64,000 bases of DNA, from contig NZ_BEVZ01000004.1 of the NCBI RefSeq assembly GCF_003112515.1, forward strand, positions 186,001-250,000. Reading direction: 5' to 3'. Below are positions 26,807 through 36,996 of this stretch, one piece after another. A program made the translations under genes and the position numbers. The notes under the pieces are model-generated. The model was not told where the DNA came from and ran no database searches. It saw only the letters and a program-made list of their open reading frames with translations. The DNA is from Streptomyces fragilis. GTDB lineage: Bacteria; Actinomycetota; Actinomycetes; Streptomycetales; Streptomycetaceae. The stretch's first letter is position 1; each line of letters starts with the position of its first letter.

Positions 26807-28396
26807 TCAGGTCAGGTTGATGGCCCGGGCGGAGGTCGCGCCGATCTCCTCGGCCAGCTCCGACAGCACCGCCGCCGGCACCGTGTCGTCGACGGTCAGG
26901 ACCGCGAGCGCCTCGCCGCCGGCCGCCGCACGGGCGACCTGCATGCCGGCGATGTTGACGCCGGACTCGCCGAGCACCCGGCCGACGGTGCCGACCACGC
27001 CGGGACGGTCCGCGTAGCGGAGCACCACCATGTGGTCGGTGAGCGCCAGGTCCACGTCGAACTCGCCGACGGCGACCAGCTTCTGGTGGTGCTTCGGCCC
27101 GGCCAGCGTGCCGGAGACCGACACCTCCGTGCCGTTGCCCAGCGTGCCGCGGACGGTGACCACGTTCCGGAAGTCCGGGGACTCGGAGCTGGTGGTCAGC
27201 CGCACCTCGACGCCGCGCTCCTGCGCGAACAGCGGGGCGTTGACGTAGGAGACGGTGTCCTCGACGACGTCCTCGAACACGCCCTTGAGCGCGGAGAGTT
27301 CGAGCACCTTGACGTCGTGCTGGGTGATCTCGCCGTACACCTCGACGTCGAGCCGCACCGCGACCTCGCCGGCCAGCGCCGTGAAGATGCGGCCCAGCCG
27401 CTCGGCCAGCGGCAGGCCCGGCTTGACGTCCTCGGCGATCACGCCGCCCTGGACGTTGACCGCGTCCGGCACCAGCTCGCCGGCCAGCGCCAGGCGCACC
27501 GAGCGGGCGACGGCGATGCCGGCCTTCTCCTGCGCCTCGTCCGTGGACGCGCCGAGGTGCGGGGTGGAGACGACCTGGTCGAACTCGAAGAGCGGGGAGT
27601 CCGTGCAGGGCTCCTTGGCGTAGACGTCGAGGCCGGCGCCGGCGACCCGGCCCTCCTTGAGCGCCGAGTACAGCGCCTCCTCGTCGACGATGCCGCCGCG
27701 CGCGGCGTTGACGATGCGCACGGTCGGCTTGACCTTGCGCAGCGCCTCGTCGCCGATCAGGCCGAGCGTCTCCGGCGTCTTGGGGAGGTGGACGGTGATG
27801 AAGTCGGAGACCTCGAGCAGCTCGTCCAGCGTCAGCACCTTGACGCCCATCTGCGCGGCCCGGGCGGGCTGCACGTACGGGTCGTAGGCGACGACCTTCA
27901 TGCCGAAGGCCGACATCCGCTGGGCGACCAGGGCGCCGATGCGGCCGAGGCCCACCACGCCGAGGGTCTTCTCGGCCAGCTCGACGCCGGTGTACTTGTT
28001 CCGCTTCCACTCGCCGTTCTTGAGGGCGGCGTTGGCCTGCGGGATGTTGCGGGCCGTGGCGAGGAGCAGACCGCAGGCCAGCTCGGCCGCGGTCACGATG
28101 TTCGAGGTGGGGGCGTTGACGACCATCACGCCGGCCTTGGTGGCGGCGGAGACGTCGACGTTGTCGAGGCCGACGCCCGCGCGGGCGACGACCTTCAGGC
28201 GGGACGCGGCGGCGATGGCCTCGGCGTCGACCTTGGTGGCCGAACGGATCAGGATCGCGTCGACGTCGGCGATGGCCGGGAGCAGTTCGCTCCGGTCGGC
28301 TCCGTTGCAGTGCCGGATCTCGAAGTCCGGACCGAGCGCGTCGACAGTGGCGGGCGACAGCTCTTCAGCGATGAGTACGACAGGTTTCGAGCTCAC
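26807..28396 (-). CDS. serA: D-3-phosphoglycerate dehydrogenase
   Basis: This 529-aa NAD-dependent enzyme starts serine synthesis by oxidising 3-phosphoglycerate. Rossmann elements include LGVVGLGRIGALVAQRM. Catalytic residues lie in VNAARGGIVDEEAL and HLGASTDEAQEKAG. The long form has the intervening ASB domain and a C-terminal ACT domain (VLRYADRPGVVGTVGRVLGESGVNIAGMQ), consistent with serine feedback inhibition. I chose GTG 28396 behind GAGGA; the start codon lies in a perfect CTCACGTGAG palindrome. A short hairpin (28421-28438) lies in the leader. Confidence 0.97.
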   Translation of the reverse strand: MSSKPVVLIAEELSPATVDALGPDFEIRHCNGADRSELLPAIADVDAILIRSATKVDAEAIAAASRLKVVARAGVGLDNVDVSAATKAGVMVVNAPTSNIVTAAELACGLLLATARNIPQANAALKNGEWKRNKYTGVELAEKTLGVVGLGRIGALVAQRMSAFGMKVVAYDPYVQPARAAQMGVKVLTLDELLEVSDFITVHLPKTPETLGLIGDEALRKVKPTVRIVNAARGGIVDEEALYSALKEGRVAGAGLDVYAKEPCTDSPLFEFDQVVSTPHLGASTDEAQEKAGIAVARSVRLALAGELVPDAVNVQGGVIAEDVKPGLPLAERLGRIFTALAGEVAVRLDVEVYGEITQHDVKVLELSALKGVFEDVVEDTVSYVNAPLFAQERGVEVRLTTSSESPDFRNVVTVRGTLGNGTEVSVSGTLAGPKHHQKLVAVGEFDVDLALTDHMVVLRYADRPGVVGTVGRVLGESGVNIAGMQVARAAAGGEALAVLTVDDTVPAAVLSELAEEIGATSARAINLT

Positions 28397-28553
28397 GTGA
28401 GTCCTCAATTGCGTTGCGGACGGCCGTCCCGACGGCCGCAGGCGTGGAGGGGTGCTAGCCGCGTGGAAGACGCACGACGCTGTGGGCCTGACGCGTATGC
28501 AGTGCAGTGTAGTGGGACCCCGGTCGTCGTCCCGCGCCCCTGCGAAAGGATCA

Positions 28554-28613
28554 CCCGTCCGTGCGGTCGCCGCACGGACGGGGCAACGGGGCCGGAGTGG
28601 CGCTCCGGCCCCG
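28554..28613 (-). terminator. Double hairpin after ilvC
   Basis: Two consecutive stems lie just past the ilvC stop codon: a 10-11-bp stem (GGGGCCGGAG with its complement, 28587-28613) and a 13-bp stem (CCCGTCCGTGCGG with its complement, 28554-28582). The minus-strand transcript meets the shorter one first. Confidence 0.8.
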
Positions 28614-28622
28614 CCGGGCGGC

Positions 28623-29627
<1,005 letters not shown>

Positions 29628-29738
29628 TCACTCCTAGTTGTGTCACAGGTGCTGCGCCCAGCGTATGACCGGGCGGCGGAAGAGGGTTGACGGTCTCGCC
29701 ATGCGGGCGGGCCGGTGGTGCCGGAGGTGCGGGGCGGG

Positions 29739-30263
29739 TCAGGAGGCGCGCTCGACGGCACGCAGCGAACGGTCGGTGATCGACCGCGCGCCACGCCCTA
29801 TGGCGATCGTCCCGGACTGGACCAGCTCCTTGATGCCGTAGGGCTCCAGCATCCGGAGCATCGCCTCGAGCTTGTCGCTGCCGCCGGTCGCCTCGATGGT
29901 GACGGCCTCCGGGGAGACGTCCACCGTCTTGGCCCGGAACAGGTCGACGATCTGGGTGATCTGCGAACGGGTCTCGTTGTCCGCGCGCACCTTGACCAGG
30001 ACCAGCTGGCGCCGCACCGACTGGACCGGGTCCAGCTCGACGATCTTCAGGACGTTGACCAGCTTGTTGAGCTGCTTGGTCACCTGCTCCAGCGGCAGGT
30101 CCTCGACGCCGACCACGATGGTGATGCGGGAGATGTCGGGGTGCTCGGTGACGCCCACCGCGAGCGAGTCGATGTTGAACCCGCGGCGGGAGAAGAGCGC
30201 GGCGATCCGCGCCAGGATGCCCGGGGTGTTCTGCACCAGGACGGAGAGCGTGTGCTTCGACAT
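29739..30263 (-). CDS. ilvN: Acetolactate synthase small (regulatory) subunit
   Basis: This 174-aa regulatory subunit of acetohydroxyacid synthase confers valine feedback inhibition. The N-terminal ACT domain (LSVLVQNTPGILARIAALFSRR, with the conserved GFNIDSLAVG) is followed by the C-terminal activation domain (VRADNETRSQI, GGSDKLEAMLRMLEPYGI). ATG 30263 has GAGGA 9 nt upstream. The gene follows ilvB by 20 nt. Confidence 0.97.
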   Translation of the reverse strand: MSKHTLSVLVQNTPGILARIAALFSRRGFNIDSLAVGVTEHPDISRITIVVGVEDLPLEQVTKQLNKLVNVLKIVELDPVQSVRRQLVLVKVRADNETRSQITQIVDLFRAKTVDVSPEAVTIEATGGSDKLEAMLRMLEPYGIKELVQSGTIAIGRGARSITDRSLRAVERAS

Positions 30264-30283
30264 GTCAGGTGTTCCTCGTCCCA

Positions 30284-32134
30284 TCACTCTTCGTTGTCGC
30301 CGAAGTCGGGGCGGACGTCCCGGGCGGCCATGATCTCGTCGTTGGAGGTGCCGGCCGCGACCATCGGCCAGACCATCGCGTCCTCGTGGACGATGAAGTC
30401 CACGACGACGGGGCGGTCGTTGATCGAGTTGGCCTCCTCGATGACCTTGTCGAGGTCCTCGGGCGACTCGCAGCGGATGGCGTAGCAGCCCATCGCCTCG
30501 GACAGCTTGACGAAGTCCGGGACCCGGGTGCCGGCGCTCGGGCCCTTCTGGTCGGCGCCGGGACCGGAGTGCAGCACCGTGTTGGAGTAGCGCTGGTTGT
30601 AGAAGAGCGTCTGCCACTGGCGGACCATCCCCAGGGCGCCGTTGTTGATGACGGCGACCTTGATCGGGATGTTGTTCAGGGCGCAGGTGGTGAGCTCCTG
30701 GTTGGTCATCTGGAAGCAGCCGTCGCCGTCGATCGCCCAGACCGCGCGCTCCGGCCGGCCGGCCTTGGCGCCCATCGCGGCGGGGACCGCGTAGCCCATG
30801 GTCCCGGCGCCGCCGGAGTTCAGCCAGGTGGCCGGCGACTCGTGCTGCAGGAAGTGGGCCGCCCACATCTGGTGCTGGCCGACGCCCGCGGTGAAGATCG
30901 TGCCCTCCGGGGCGAGCTGCCCGATCCGCTCGATGACCTGCTGGGGGGAGAGCGAGCCGTCGGCGGGCAGCTCGTAGCCCAGCGGGTAGTTCTGCCGCCA
31001 CCGGTCCAGGTCCGCCCACCAGGCGCCCAGGTCGGCGCGGTGGCCCTCGGAGTGCTCCTTCTGCACGGCCTGGACCAGGTCGGCGATCACTTCGCGGGCG
31101 TCGCCGACGATCGGGACGTCCGCCTCGCGGTTCTTGCCGATCTCGGCCGGGTCGATGTCCGCGTGGACGATCTTCGCGTGCGGGGCGAAGCTGTCCAGCT
31201 TGCCGGTGACGCGGTCGTCGAAGCGGGCGCCGAGCGCGACGATCAGGTCGGCCTTCTGCAGCGCGGTGACCGCGGCGACCGAGCCGTGCATGCCGGGCAT
31301 GCCCAGGTGCTGCTGGTGGCTGTCGGGGAACGCGCCCAGCGCCATCAGCGTGGTGGTGACCGGCGCCCCGGTCAGCTCGGCGAGCACCTTCAGCTCGGCA
31401 GTGGCGTTGGCCTTGAGGACGCCGCCGCCGACGTAGAGCACGGGGCGCTTCGCGGAGGTGATCAGCCGGGCGGCCTCGCGGATCTGCTTGGCGTGCGGCT
31501 TGGTCACCGGCCGGTAGCCCGGCAGTTCGACGGCCGGCGGCCAGGAGAAGGTGGTCTTCGTCTGGAGGATGTCCTTCGGGATGTCGACCAGGACCGGGCC
31601 GGGGCGGCCGGTGGAGGCGATGTGGAAGGCCTCGGCGATGACCCGGGGGATCTCCTCGGCGCGGGTGACCAGGAAGCTGTGCTTGGTGATCGGCATGGTG
31701 ATGCCGACGATGTCCGCCTCCTGGAAGGCGTCCGTGCCGATCGCGGCGGAGACGACCTGCCCGGTGATCGCGACCAGCGGCACGGAGTCCATGTTGGCGT
31801 CGGCGATCGGGGTGACCAGGTTGGTGGCGCCCGGTCCGGAGGTGGCCATGCAGACGCCGACCTTGCCGGTGGCCTGCGCGTAGCCGGTGGCCGCGTGGCC
31901 GGCGCCCTGCTCGTGCCGGACCAGGACGTGACGCACCCGGGTGGAGTCCATCATCGGGTCGTACGCCGGAAGGATCGTGCCGCCGGGAATGCCGAAGACC
32001 GTGTCGACCCCTACCTCCTCGAGCGAGCGGATGAGCGACTGGGCGCCCGTGACGTGCTCGGTCGGCGACTGCTGGAGTCCTCCGTTGCGGGGCCGCGGCT
32101 GCGGATGGTGGGCCCCGGTGGCCTGCTCGGTCAT
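30284..32134 (-). CDS. ilvB: Acetolactate synthase large (catalytic) subunit
   Basis: This 616-aa ThDP/FAD-dependent enzyme makes acetolactate and acetohydroxybutyrate, the entry step for Val/Leu and Ile. Landmarks: the ThDP glutamate in [17 protein letters not shown], the FAD-domain segment [16 protein letters not shown], and the metal motif starting [16 protein letters not shown] and ending [13 protein letters not shown] chose ATG 32134 ([10 protein letters not shown]) with GAGAAG 9 nt upstream; ATG 32140 adds two residues. The gene is preceded by a leader peptide and terminator (32217-32345), so transcription is attenuated. Confidence 0.97.
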   Translation of the reverse strand: MTEQATGAHHPQPRPRNGGLQQSPTEHVTGAQSLIRSLEEVGVDTVFGIPGGTILPAYDPMMDSTRVRHVLVRHEQGAGHAATGYAQATGKVGVCMATSGPGATNLVTPIADANMDSVPLVAITGQVVSAAIGTDAFQEADIVGITMPITKHSFLVTRAEEIPRVIAEAFHIASTGRPGPVLVDIPKDILQTKTTFSWPPAVELPGYRPVTKPHAKQIREAARLITSAKRPVLYVGGGVLKANATAELKVLAELTGAPVTTTLMALGAFPDSHQQHLGMPGMHGSVAAVTALQKADLIVALGARFDDRVTGKLDSFAPHAKIVHADIDPAEIGKNREADVPIVGDAREVIADLVQAVQKEHSEGHRADLGAWWADLDRWRQNYPLGYELPADGSLSPQQVIERIGQLAPEGTIFTAGVGQHQMWAAHFLQHESPATWLNSGGAGTMGYAVPAAMGAKAGRPERAVWAIDGDGCFQMTNQELTTCALNNIPIKVAVINNGALGMVRQWQTLFYNQRYSNTVLHSGPGADQKGPSAGTRVPDFVKLSEAMGCYAIRCESPEDLDKVIEEANSINDRPVVVDFIVHEDAMVWPMVAAGTSNDEIMAARDVRPDFGDNEE

Positions 32135-32216
32135 CGGCATTCTCTTCTCGATGCGAGGTGGTGTGTGCGAGCTGTTCGCGAGTTCTTGTTCTGTTGGCGC
32201 GTCGCCCCCGTGCAAC

Positions 32217-32250
32217 AAAAAACCCCTCGTGCCGTGAGGCAAGCGAGGGG
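32217..32250 (-). promoter_or_regulatory. Transcription attenuator (terminator) of ilvBNC
   Basis: On the minus strand CCCCTCG pairs with CGAGGGG around an inner TGCC/GGCA stem, followed by TTTTTTG. It lies 54 nt after the leader-peptide stop codon and about 80 nt before ilvB. The CCGGAGG-rich segment at about 32279-32296 could form the alternative structure. Confidence 0.9.
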
Positions 32251-32303
32251 AGCGCGTCGGGCGGTAGGGCGCTGGATCTCCGGTTCTCCTCCGGAGGTCC
32301 AGC

Positions 32304-32345
32304 TCAGCCGACGCGCTGTCCAAGTACGAGAATTCGGGTGCGCAT
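32304..32345 (-). CDS. ilvB leader peptide [13 protein letters not shown]
   Basis: This 13-aa leader ORF contains Ile-Leu-Val-Leu in a row (codons ATT CTC GTA CTT) and a further Val. This is the hallmark of ribosome-mediated attenuation in response to branched-chain aminoacyl-tRNAs. The ATG sits 7 nt after the predicted -10 hexamer, so the peptide is probably translated from a leaderless mRNA. Stalling at the ILVL codons would free the antiterminator and allow ilvBNC transcription. Confidence 0.88.
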   Translation of the reverse strand: MRTRILVLGQRVG

Positions 32346-32352
32346 GACCTTG

Positions 32353-32382
32353 ACCCTCCCCCCGACGCCTGCCGGGTGTCAA
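32353..32382 (-). promoter_or_regulatory. ilvB promoter overlapping the upstream stop codon
   Basis: On the minus strand a consensus -35 TTGACA (32382-32377) and GAGGGT (32358-32353) are spaced by 18 nt. The predicted start point is at or near the A of the leader-peptide ATG. The TGA inside TTGACA is the stop codon of the upstream GGDEF/EAL gene. Confidence 0.75.
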
Positions 32383-35300
32383 GTGGGTGGGACGACGGTC
32401 TCACTATGTGGCCGAAGACCGCCGTACTGCCAGCCCCCGTACGGCACTCCCCCGGCGCGGGCGGGAGGCAGAGGCGGCCGGCCGCCCGGGCCCGATCCGG
32501 CACCGGCCGTGGACGGCACCGTACGGCCCGGGGAGGAGGCGCGGTGCGCCCCGGAGCCGCCCGCCCTGCCGCCGCCCGCGCCGTGCCGGACGACGTCCTG
32601 CGGCACGGGGCAGCGGCCCTCGGCGAGCGCCCGGCGGATGCGGTACTCGTCGAGCGGCGCGGAGAACGCGCCGCCCATGCCGTGGGTGCAGCCCATGGCC
32701 CGCAGCACGCTCACCTGGTCGGGCAGGTCCACGCCGTCGGCCACCGTCTGCATCCCGAGGTCGGAGGCGATCCTCAGCAGGCCGCTGGTGATCTTGTAGA
32801 GGCGGGCCGACTCGACCACGCCCTCGATCATGCTGCGGTCCAGCTTGATCACCTCCACCGGCAGCCGCCGCAGGGCCGTGACGCCCCCGAAGCCCGTGCC
32901 GAAGCCGTCCAGGGCGAACCGGACGCCCAGCCGGCGCAGCGCCTTCAGACGGCTCTCCAGCTCCTCCAGCGCGATGCCGGGGCCCAGCTGGACGAGCTCG
33001 ATCATCAAGGAGCCGGGTGCGAGCCCGTGCCGCGTCAGCAGCTCCTCTATGGAGGTGAGCGGGATCGACCGGTCCAGCAGGCGCCTGGCCGCCACGCGGA
33101 CCGCCACCGGCGTGCGCAATCCGGCGCGGGACCGGTCGGCGGCCTGGGCGACCGCCTCCTCCAGCATCCAGCGGCCGAGTGCCGCGGTCCGGTCCCCCTC
33201 CTCGGCGACCCGCAGGAACTCCGCGGGGGTGAAGAGGGATCCCTGGCCCGACCGCCAGCGGGCCTGCGCCGACAGGGCCGTGATCCGGCCGTCGGCCAGC
33301 GCCACCACCGGCTGGTGGAGCAGCGCGAACTCCTTGCGGTGCAGGGCGGTGCGCAGCCGGGCCGCGACCTCGGCCCGGCGCACCACGTCCTGCTGCATCT
33401 GGGGCGCGTACAGCTCGACGCGGTCCTTGCCGGCCGCCTTGGCCCGGTACATCGCCAGGTCCGCGTTGCGCAGGAGCTCGCCCGCGCCGATCCCCGGCTC
33501 CGCGAAGGCGACGCCGATGGAGGCGGCCACCCGGACGTCGTTGCCCTCGATGTCGTACGGCTGGGAGAGCCGCAGCCTCAGCCGGTCGGCCAGCTCCACG
33601 ATGTGCCGCTCGCGGGCGGCCCGGTCGCTGACGCCGTCCCCGACGATCAGCGCGGCGAACTCGTCCCCGCCGAGCCGGGCGGCGGTGTCACCCTGGCGGA
33701 CGGCCTCCTGCAGCCGGCGGGCCGCCTGGACCAGGAGCTCGTCCCCGGCCTGGTGGCCGATGGTGTCGTTGACCGCCTTGAAGCCGTCGAGGTCGATGAA
33801 GAGCACCGCCGTGCCCTGGTCGGAGGTCCGGCGGCCGGCGAGCGCCTGCCCGACCCGCCGGGTGAACAGGGCCCGGTTGGGCAGGTCGGTGAGCGGGTCG
33901 TGTTCCGCGTTGTGCTGCAGCTGGGCCTGCAGCCGGACGCGTTCGGTGACGTCCCGGCTGTTGAGGATGAGGCCGCCCTGGTGGCGGTTGACCGTCGACT
34001 CGACGTTGAGCCAGCCTCCTCCGCCGGACCGGAAGCGGTACTCGATCCGGGTGGTGGGGTCGGCGGGCGGGCCGGCGGCCAGGAAGCGGCGCAGCTCGTG
34101 CAGGACGCCCGGCAGGTCCTCGGGGTGGATCAGCCCGGCCAGCTCCCGGCCGACCAGCTCCTCCGGGGAGAGGCCGTAGACGCCCTGGGACGCGTCGCTG
34201 ACGTACTTCAGGCGGCCGGTGGGGGCCGCGATCATGATGACGTCGCTGGAGCCCTGCACCAGGGACCGGAAGTGGTTCTCCTTCTCGGCCAGCTTCTGGG
34301 TGAGCGCCACGTTGTCCAGCAGCATGATGCCCTGCCGGACCAGCAGCGCCAGGACCACGGCGCCCGCGGTGAGCAGCACGACCTGGTCCACGCTGCGGCC
34401 GGCCAGGACGTTGTAGAGGATGCCCAGGGTGCAGACGGCCGCGGCCAGGTAGGGCAGCAGCGCGGCCAGCGATCCCGCTATGGGCCGCGTCGGCTCGTAG
34501 CGGCCGGCGTCCACGCCCGGCGCCGGGGGGCCCGGGGTGGAGGGGCAGGTGCGCCCCTCACCCGCCTCGGCCCCGGCGGTGTCGTCCGCCGCGGGCTCGC
34601 CCGGCGGCTCGGCCCCGGCCGCGCGGCGCCTCGCCGGCGACAGCAGCGGCGGCAGCCCGGGCCGGCACCCGCCCCCGCGCCGGCGCGGGGGCGCACCGCT
34701 GCGGCCGCCCTGCTCACGCGAGGAGGTCGCCGCCCAAGGGGCGTAGGCCAGCAGCAGTGAGCCGGCGAACCAGCCCGCGTCGAGCAACTGCCCCGAGCGG
34801 TAGCTCTGGTGGAGCAGCGGCGAGGTGAACATGGCGTCGCAGACCACGGTCAGCGCGAGGGCGCCCACCGCGGTGTTGACGGCGGCGCGGTTGGCCGCGG
34901 TGCGCCGGAAGTGCAGCGCGAGGACCACGCTCACCAGGGCGATGTCCAGTATCGGGTAGGCCAGTTGGAAGGCGGCGTGCGCGACGCCCTGGTCGGCGGC
35001 GCCGGCCTTGCGCCCCAGGGCCAGGCTCCAGGAGAGCGTCAGCAGCGAGCCGCCGATCAGCCAGGCGTCGAGCACCAGGCAGACCCAGCCCGCCCTGGTC
35101 AGCGGGCGCCGCGCCAGCATCAGCAGGCCGAGGATGGCGGGCGGGGCGAAGCAGAGGAAGAACAGGTCGGCGAGGCTGGGCCGCGGCATCTGCGCCTGCA
35201 GCACGACCTCGTACCAGCCCCAGACCAGGTTGCCCAGGCTGGCCATGGCCGAGGAGAGCGCGAACAGCAGCCAGGCGGGGCGGAATTCGTCGCCCTGGCG

Positions 35301-35582
35301 GCGGGAGTAGAGGAAGCAGGAGACGGCGGCGGCCGCGCCGGCGGCGCTCAGCCCGAAGTCCCCCATCACCAGGGCCGCGCGCGGCGAGCCCCAGCCGACC
35401 GCGGAACCCAGCGCGTAGCCCGCGCACACCAGGGCGAGGAGGAACAGCGGCGCCAGGGCCGCTGCCCGATGCAGCACGGTCGCCGTCCGGGACGGGACGG
35501 GCGCGACCGCTGGGAGCCGCGGCTCCTGGGAGGCACGCCCTCCGCCGTCGAGCACGGGCGGGGAGAGGGACGGGGAGCTCAC
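32379..35582 (-). CDS. Membrane PAS-GGDEF-EAL protein with degenerate EAL domain
   Basis: This 1067-aa c-di-GMP signalling protein has about eight membrane helices in residues 38-285, a Pro/Gly/Ala-rich linker (about 286-360), two more helices (about 368-420), a PAS domain (about 435-550), GGDEF (about 560-725) and EAL (about 740-985). An intact RLGGDEF signature (636-642) argues for diguanylate cyclase activity. The EAL part is eroded: E-A-L reads S-A-Q (771-773), DDFG reads DGFG (892-895), and EGVE reads DGVD (949-952). It is unlikely to be a phosphodiesterase. GTG 35582 has GGGAGG 5 nt upstream. The open frame continues to 35861 across a BldD-box-like palindrome, which favours the shorter start. 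Confidence 0.9.
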   Translation of the reverse strand: MSSPSLSPPVLDGGGRASQEPRLPAVAPVPSRTATVLHRAAALAPLFLLALVCAGYALGSAVGWGSPRAALVMGDFGLSAAGAAAAVSCFLYSRRQGDEFRPAWLLFALSSAMASLGNLVWGWYEVVLQAQMPRPSLADLFFLCFAPPAILGLLMLARRPLTRAGWVCLVLDAWLIGGSLLTLSWSLALGRKAGAADQGVAHAAFQLAYPILDIALVSVVLALHFRRTAANRAAVNTAVGALALTVVCDAMFTSPLLHQSYRSGQLLDAGWFAGSLLLAYAPWAATSSREQGGRSGAPPRRRGGGCRPGLPPLLSPARRRAAGAEPPGEPAADDTAGAEAGEGRTCPSTPGPPAPGVDAGRYEPTRPIAGSLAALLPYLAAAVCTLGILYNVLAGRSVDQVVLLTAGAVVLALLVRQGIMLLDNVALTQKLAEKENHFRSLVQGSSDVIMIAAPTGRLKYVSDASQGVYGLSPEELVGRELAGLIHPEDLPGVLHELRRFLAAGPPADPTTRIEYRFRSGGGGWLNVESTVNRHQGGLILNSRDVTERVRLQAQLQHNAEHDPLTDLPNRALFTRRVGQALAGRRTSDQGTAVLFIDLDGFKAVNDTIGHQAGDELLVQAARRLQEAVRQGDTAARLGGDEFAALIVGDGVSDRAARERHIVELADRLRLRLSQPYDIEGNDVRVAASIGVAFAEPGIGAGELLRNADLAMYRAKAAGKDRVELYAPQMQQDVVRRAEVAARLRTALHRKEFALLHQPVVALADGRITALSAQARWRSGQGSLFTPAEFLRVAEEGDRTAALGRWMLEEAVAQAADRSRAGLRTPVAVRVAARRLLDRSIPLTSIEELLTRHGLAPGSLMIELVQLGPGIALEELESRLKALRRLGVRFALDGFGTGFGGVTALRRLPVEVIKLDRSMIEGVVESARLYKITSGLLRIASDLGMQTVADGVDLPDQVSVLRAMGCTHGMGGAFSAPLDEYRIRRALAEGRCPVPQDVVRHGAGGGRAGGSGAHRASSPGRTVPSTAGAGSGPGGRPPLPPARAGGVPYGGWQYGGLRPHSETVVPPT

Positions 35583-35954
35583 CGGGGCCTCCCGCAGGCG
35601 CCGGGGCGGCGGGCGGCGCTGGGTCGGCGCCGGAAGGCCCGGGCGTGCGCCGTCGCGCATCCGGATCGCCGACGGCGGCCCTGCGGCGCCGAGTTGCGGG
35701 TCGCGGCGCGGCAGGCCGCGGCATGATGGGTCCGTGGTCCGGTCGCTCGGCCGTACATCGCCCGTCGCCCCCCTCGCAGTTCGGTCCAGATCCTCTCCGG
35801 CGCCCCGGTGCGCGGCGCAGCCCCCGAGTGACGATACACCAGCATCGTCACTCAGGGACATACTTCATCTACTCTCCGTAATGACGTACGGAAGTTCGGA
35901 ACGTTCCGCATCCACGGGACAGCGGAGAGTACCCGAACCGGACCGGACCATGCG
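35583..35954. other. Intergenic region upstream of the GGDEF/EAL gene
   Basis: About 370 bp between two minus-strand genes. It contains the 10-bp-arm palindrome at 35826-35853 and, further right, a GGAACGTTCC palindrome (about 35900). The remaining sequence is GC-rich and has no supported gene. Confidence 0.6.
35826..35853. promoter_or_regulatory. Perfect palindrome resembling a BldD box
   Basis: GAGTGACGAT (35826-35835) and ATCGTCACTC (35844-35853) are perfect 10-bp inverted arms around ACACCAGC. The ends AGTGA...TCACT match the AGTGA(n)TCAC form described for BldD, the c-di-GMP-responsive developmental repressor. It lies about 245 bp upstream of the GGDEF/EAL start. Confidence 0.55.
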
Positions 35955-36896
35955 TCAACGGCCGGTCGTCAGCATCACGTTGCGCAGGGGGCGCCCGTCG
36001 GCGAACCGGGTCAACTGGTCCACCAGCAGCCTCTTGGCCCTCGGGGCGAACGCGCTGGTGGGGCCGCCGACGTGCGGGGTGATCAGCACGCCGGGCGCGG
36101 TCCACAGCGGGTGGCCGGGCGGCAGCGGCTCGGGGTCCGTGACGTCCAGGGCGGCCCGGAGCCGCCCGGTCCGCACCTCCGCGAGCAGGGCCTCGGTGTC
36201 CACCACCGGACCGCGCGCCACGTTCACCAGCAGCGCCCCGTCCTTCATCCCGGCCAGGAACTCGGCGTCCACCAGGCCCCGGGTGGTCTCGGTGAGCGGG
36301 GTGAGCAGTACCACGACGTCGGCCTCCGGCAGGAGCCCCGGGAGCTCGGGGAGCGGATGCACCGGGCCGCGCGCCGTGGTGCGCGCGGAGCGCGCGACGC
36401 GTACCACCCGCGCGGGTTCGAAGGGCACGAGCCGGTCCTCGACCGCCGAGCCGATGGCCCCGTGGCCGACGATCAGCACGGTCCGGTCGGCGAGCGCGGG
36501 CCGGAAGCCGTTCAGCCACTCCCCCCGTTCCTGGGCGCGCGCGAAGTCGGGGATGCCGCGCAGCTGGGCGAGGATCAGCGCCAGGGTGAGCTCCGCGGTG
36601 CTGGCGTCGTGGACGCCGCGGGCGTTGCAGACCTGGACGCCGCCGGGCAGCGAGGGGATCCCCGCTTCGATGTGGTCGATGCCCGCCGACAGCGTCTGCA
36701 CCACCTTCAGCGAGGTCATCTCCGGCATCGGGCGGACGGCCACGGAACCGGGCTTCAGGTACGGCACGACGTAGAGGACGCAGGCGGCGGGGTCCGCCGG
36801 GTAGGCGCCCTCGCCGTCCCAGAACCTGGGGACGAGGCCCTCCGGCAGTCCTTCCAACTCGTCCTCGCGGTAGGGCAGCCACACTTCAGCAGTCAT
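35955..36896 (-). CDS. D-isomer-specific 2-hydroxyacid dehydrogenase
   Basis: This 313-aa NAD(P)-dependent dehydrogenase is of the D-2-hydroxyacid type. The Rossmann motif is VLIVGHGAIGSAVEDRL. Catalytic residues are Arg in VNVARGPVVDTEAL, Glu in ALDVTDPEPLP, and His in VLITPHVGGPT. The substrate (glyoxylate, pyruvate or another 2-oxoacid) cannot be read from sequence. The ATG is 7 nt after a TAGCCT hexamer with no Shine-Dalgarno, suggesting a leaderless mRNA. It is divergent from an aldo/keto reductase with a 100-bp shared region. Confidence 0.92.
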   Translation of the reverse strand: MTAEVWLPYREDELEGLPEGLVPRFWDGEGAYPADPAACVLYVVPYLKPGSVAVRPMPEMTSLKVVQTLSAGIDHIEAGIPSLPGGVQVCNARGVHDASTAELTLALILAQLRGIPDFARAQERGEWLNGFRPALADRTVLIVGHGAIGSAVEDRLVPFEPARVVRVARSARTTARGPVHPLPELPGLLPEADVVVLLTPLTETTRGLVDAEFLAGMKDGALLVNVARGPVVDTEALLAEVRTGRLRAALDVTDPEPLPPGHPLWTAPGVLITPHVGGPTSAFAPRAKRLLVDQLTRFADGRPLRNVMLTTGR

Positions 36897-36903
36897 GCCC
36901 CCG

Positions 36904-36909
36904 AGGCTA
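36904..36909 (-). promoter_or_regulatory. -10 hexamer of the 2-hydroxyacid dehydrogenase gene
   Basis: TAGCCT lies 7 nt upstream of the ATG on the minus strand, so initiation would fall on the start codon. On the other strand TAGGTT near 36932 may serve the aldo/keto reductase. Confidence 0.5.
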
Positions 36910-36996
36910 GGTGAGTGACGCGGGACGGCAGACGTTAGGTTGGGATCCCGCGTGCTGGGTGGCGGGCAGGGCAGGCCTAGGGAGGGTCGCGGGCAG

